A stretch of 5,739 bases of DNA, taken from assembly GCA_016186985.1 (NCBI GenBank), contig JACPKO010000071.1, forward strand, positions 1 to 5,739. The letters run 5' to 3'. Shown one piece after another: positions 4,426-5,739 of this stretch. The notes under the pieces were generated by a model, which had not been told where the DNA came from, did no database searches, and was given only the letters and a program-made list of their open reading frames with translations. Positions within the stretch are counted from its first letter, which is position 1. Every line of letters begins with the position of its first letter. A program made the position numbers and the translations under genes. Source of the DNA: Candidatus Daviesbacteria bacterium. Its GTDB lineage: Bacteria > Patescibacteriota > Microgenomatia > Daviesbacterales > UBA10151.

Positions 4426-5532
4426 TTAATCTGACTCTATTCTTGAACCAGAGTGCCTCGCGGCTTTGTGGAAGGATAAATGGTTCACAGAAGAACTTTC
4501 CGAAGGATACCCCGTCAGCTCTGCTGCGGGGTAGTTCATTATTTCCAAACCTTTATGGGTTATTGAAATTGTCTGATTGATACTTTTTGCTCCAAACCAT
4601 TCGTCTTCGGTTATAGGAGTTGCGCTTACTAAAATTGAATCAGGATGTGCCGGAACCAAATCGTCAATATCCATAATTTTTGCCTGTTCCGAGATTTCCT
4701 TATCCTCAGAATAAATTCTGCCCTGGGCGTGACCTCCTGCAGCTTTTGCAGCAGAGGCGGAAATAATCCCTTCCTCCCAGCCCCCACTGCCGATAACGAG
4801 CATTGCTTTAATATGGCTTGGTATTTTTTTGCTTTTAATTTCTTCAAAAACTTTAAGGTCTTGGGTTGCAAGGAGCGAGGGTGTTAAATCACCTCCTGGG
4901 ATCAGGATTACTGTTAAATTTAAGTCATGGGCGGAATCAATTTCAAATTGGTTCCTCGGCCTGTCTAAAATTACAACTGCAAGATCTTCAGGTTTAATTT
5001 TTAATTCATGTAAAGCGATTTTATAATTTTCAGCAGGGGATAATTCAAGTGAAATCTTATTTTTAAGTTGCGGAGGCCCGAAAAGCTTACTCATATAATC
5101 AAAATTTCCTGTTGGCAGTAAACCGTTTTTTTGGTTTAAACAGGCTGCGAGTACTGAAGTTGAACCGGGAATGTTTCTTGAGGCAAAAGCAGTACCTTCA
5201 ACAGCGTCATTAACAATTTCTACCCGCATTCCGTTACCCGGGCCATATGATCCATATAAATCCGGGCTTTTAATCCCGTCCCTTTTTGTGTCTTTTCTTC
5301 CCTCGCTGCCTTTTATCTCGATCGAAAAATGCGGCTGGGTTTCAAAAATTTTCTGCATGGCTTCTACTGCCGCTCCATCAATAAGCCGGCCAAAAGATTT
5401 GTAGTCTCTTAAATCCGGATCAGTAAATTCCTTGTGTAATTTATTTATCTCTTTGTAAGCGGCTTCAGCAGCTTTTTGAGTTGATTTATTGAAAGTCTGT
5501 TTGAAGATTTTAAATATAGAGTTTGGCACCAT
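4426..5532 (-). CDS. glpX: GlpX-type (class II) fructose-1,6-bisphosphatase
   Basis: Hydrolyses fructose-1,6-bisphosphate to fructose-6-phosphate (gluconeogenesis or pentose resynthesis). GlpX landmarks occur in order: DGAAVEAM (52-59), GSEG (75-78), the VNDAVEGT metal loop (107-114), IPGGD (211-215), GGWEEG (250-255) and SATPIT (303-308). Residues placed like the metal ligands of E. coli GlpX are Asp52, Glu77, Asp109, Glu112 and Glu254. Differences from the E. coli protein include GSEGRKDTKRDG in place of the usual GEG..DEAPML loop, and GGD for DGD, so sedoheptulose-bisphosphatase or related activity is possible. Residues 334-368 resemble no GlpX C-terminus I recall and are encoded by inverted repeats. 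The conventional start is the ATG at 5532, but a TATAAT ends just 3 nt before it; the adjacent GTG at 5529 fits a leaderless start better. It is followed by the aldolase. Confidence 0.88.
   Translation of the reverse strand: MVPNSIFKIFKQTFNKSTQKAAEAAYKEINKLHKEFTDPDLRDYKSFGRLIDGAAVEAMQKIFETQPHFSIEIKGSEGRKDTKRDGIKSPDLYGSYGPGNGMRVEIVNDAVEGTAFASRNIPGSTSVLAACLNQKNGLLPTGNFDYMSKLFGPPQLKNKISLELSPAENYKIALHELKIKPEDLAVVILDRPRNQFEIDSAHDLNLTVILIPGGDLTPSLLATQDLKVFEEIKSKKIPSHIKAMLVIGSGGWEEGIISASAAKAAGGHAQGRIYSEDKEISEQAKIMDIDDLVPAHPDSILVSATPITEDEWFGAKSINQTISITHKGLEIMNYPAAELTGYPSESSSVNHLSFHKAARHSGSRIESD
4444..4487. repeat. Inverted repeat in the glpX 3' coding end
   Basis: TGAACCA (4444-4450) and TGGTTCA (4481-4487) are perfect 7-bp arms about 30 nt apart, with a small GCC/GGC hairpin between them. 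Together with the palindrome 20 bp away (4508-4533), it covers most of the last 35 glpX codons and looks like one composite element. Confidence 0.45.
4508..4533. repeat. GC-rich palindrome in the glpX 3' coding end
   Basis: TACCCCG (4508-4514) and CGGGGTA (4527-4533) form a perfect 7-bp stem. It continues inward after one bulged T as CAGC/GCTG around a 3-nt loop, giving 11 pairs in 26 bases. It is clearly more GC-rich than its surroundings and is translated as the start of the odd glpX tail (from Tyr334). This shape is typical of REP-like dispersed palindromes; copy number elsewhere cannot be seen from this window. Confidence 0.6.
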
Positions 5533-5535
5533 TCA

Positions 5536-5541
5536 ATTATA
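5536..5541 (-). promoter_or_regulatory. -10 box of glpX
   Basis: A perfect TATAAT on the minus strand is followed by TGAATGGTG. The ATG at 5532 is only 3 nt away, while GTG at 5529 is 6 nt away, the same distance as in msrA and the aldolase. Transcription would be expected to start at about 5529-5530, after the A of the ATG. No clear -35 or Shine-Dalgarno is visible. Confidence 0.6.
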
Positions 5542-5600
5542 TCTTCTTTGCCTTGACGAAATAATGACATTACTAACAACAAGTATCCTTAAATCCGTTG

Positions 5601-5629
5601 TTGCAGAGGACAGCATTTTTCAATAATAT
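5601..5629 (+). promoter_or_regulatory. Candidate arginase promoter
   Basis: TTGCAG (5601-5606), a 17-bp spacer and TAATAT (5624-5629) resemble a sigma-70 promoter, with the ATG 9 nt after the -10. An overlapping TATATC (5627-5632) lies exactly 6 nt before the ATG. Either choice predicts a leader of 0-3 nt. No Shine-Dalgarno precedes the ATG. Confidence 0.4.
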
Positions 5630-5638
5630 ATCACACAA

Positions 5639-5739
5639 ATGCATAAAACTGGCGTTACTTTGATAGGTGTTCCCGTTGATTTAGGAGCAGAAATGCTTGG
5701 TGTTTCAATGGGTCCTAAAAGCCTGCGTTTTTCTTCTAT
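5639..5739 (+). CDS. Arginase-family ureohydrolase, N-terminal part (runs off window)
   Basis: The 33 visible residues start MHKTGVTLIGVPVDLG and continue to MGPKSLRFS. The pattern IGVP.DLG....GV.MGP..LR is the first strand and following loop of arginase and related ureohydrolases. Arginase hydrolyses arginine to ornithine and urea using two Mn ions; the metal-binding His/Asp motifs lie beyond the window edge, so agmatinase or formimidoylglutamase cannot be excluded. The PVDLG....GVSMGP form is closest to arginase (RocF type). The ATG at 5639 is the first possible start in this frame near the promoter and sits directly before the conserved strand. It is divergent from glpX across a 106-bp gap. 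Confidence 0.82.
   Translation, partial: MHKTGVTLIGVPVDLGAEMLGVSMGPKSLRFSS

Noticed and set aside
1..5739. CRISPR array, tRNA/rRNA, transposase, recoded TGA
   Set aside because: No regularly spaced repeats, no cloverleaf or rRNA motifs, no transposase motifs. TGA acts as a normal stop at 126-128, and no gene needs TGA read as an amino acid.

Overview
The window is a compact, AT-rich stretch of bacterial chromosome. Intergenic gaps are at most about 110 bp, several genes overlap, and both strands are used. The gene mix is a minimal sugar-phosphate set (a GlpX-type fructose-1,6-bisphosphatase and a class I aldolase), a lone RfaE2-like nucleotidyltransferase, a GT39-like membrane glycosyltransferase, MsrA and the start of an arginase. 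Together with many starts that lack a Shine-Dalgarno but have a -10 box just upstream, this suggests a candidate phyla radiation (Patescibacteria, perhaps Microgenomates) genome. That assignment is inference from style, not from a marker gene. TGA ends the GT39-like gene and the other genes end in TAA or TAG, so nothing points to a recoded genetic code.

Layout from left to right. (1) At 2-118 (+) is the C-terminal end of an unrecognised protein, converging on the next unit. (2) At 126-2587 (-) is a tightly overlapping operon, transcribed right to left: msrA, then a membrane-anchored four-cysteine protein, then a GT39-like membrane glycosyltransferase. It starts at an extended -10 promoter that places the transcript start on the msrA ATG. 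(3) At 2678-2962 (+) is a small YtxH-like membrane protein, the only gene here with a strong Shine-Dalgarno. It is followed by a 92-bp gap that can fold into two hairpins and a possible pseudoknot, and then by an RfaE2/TagD-like nucleotidyltransferase (3055-3528, +). (4) At 3525-5532 (-) are glpX and a class I fructose-bisphosphate aldolase. These two enzymes act in consecutive steps, making and then dephosphorylating fructose-1,6-bisphosphate. The aldolase is broken by two frame-changing deletions. The last ~35 codons of glpX consist of nested inverted repeats. (5) At 5639-5739 (+) is the N-terminus of an arginase-family enzyme, divergent from glpX.

Most notable: (a) a recurring start layout with a -10-like hexamer exactly 6 nt before the start codon, pointing to leaderless transcripts; (b) an aldolase that keeps its catalytic residues but lacks two barrel segments and is out of frame; (c) a palindromic element that appears to have become the C-terminus of GlpX; and (d) the structured intergenic element at 2961-3054. 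Everything here is from reading the sequence; no database or folding search was run.
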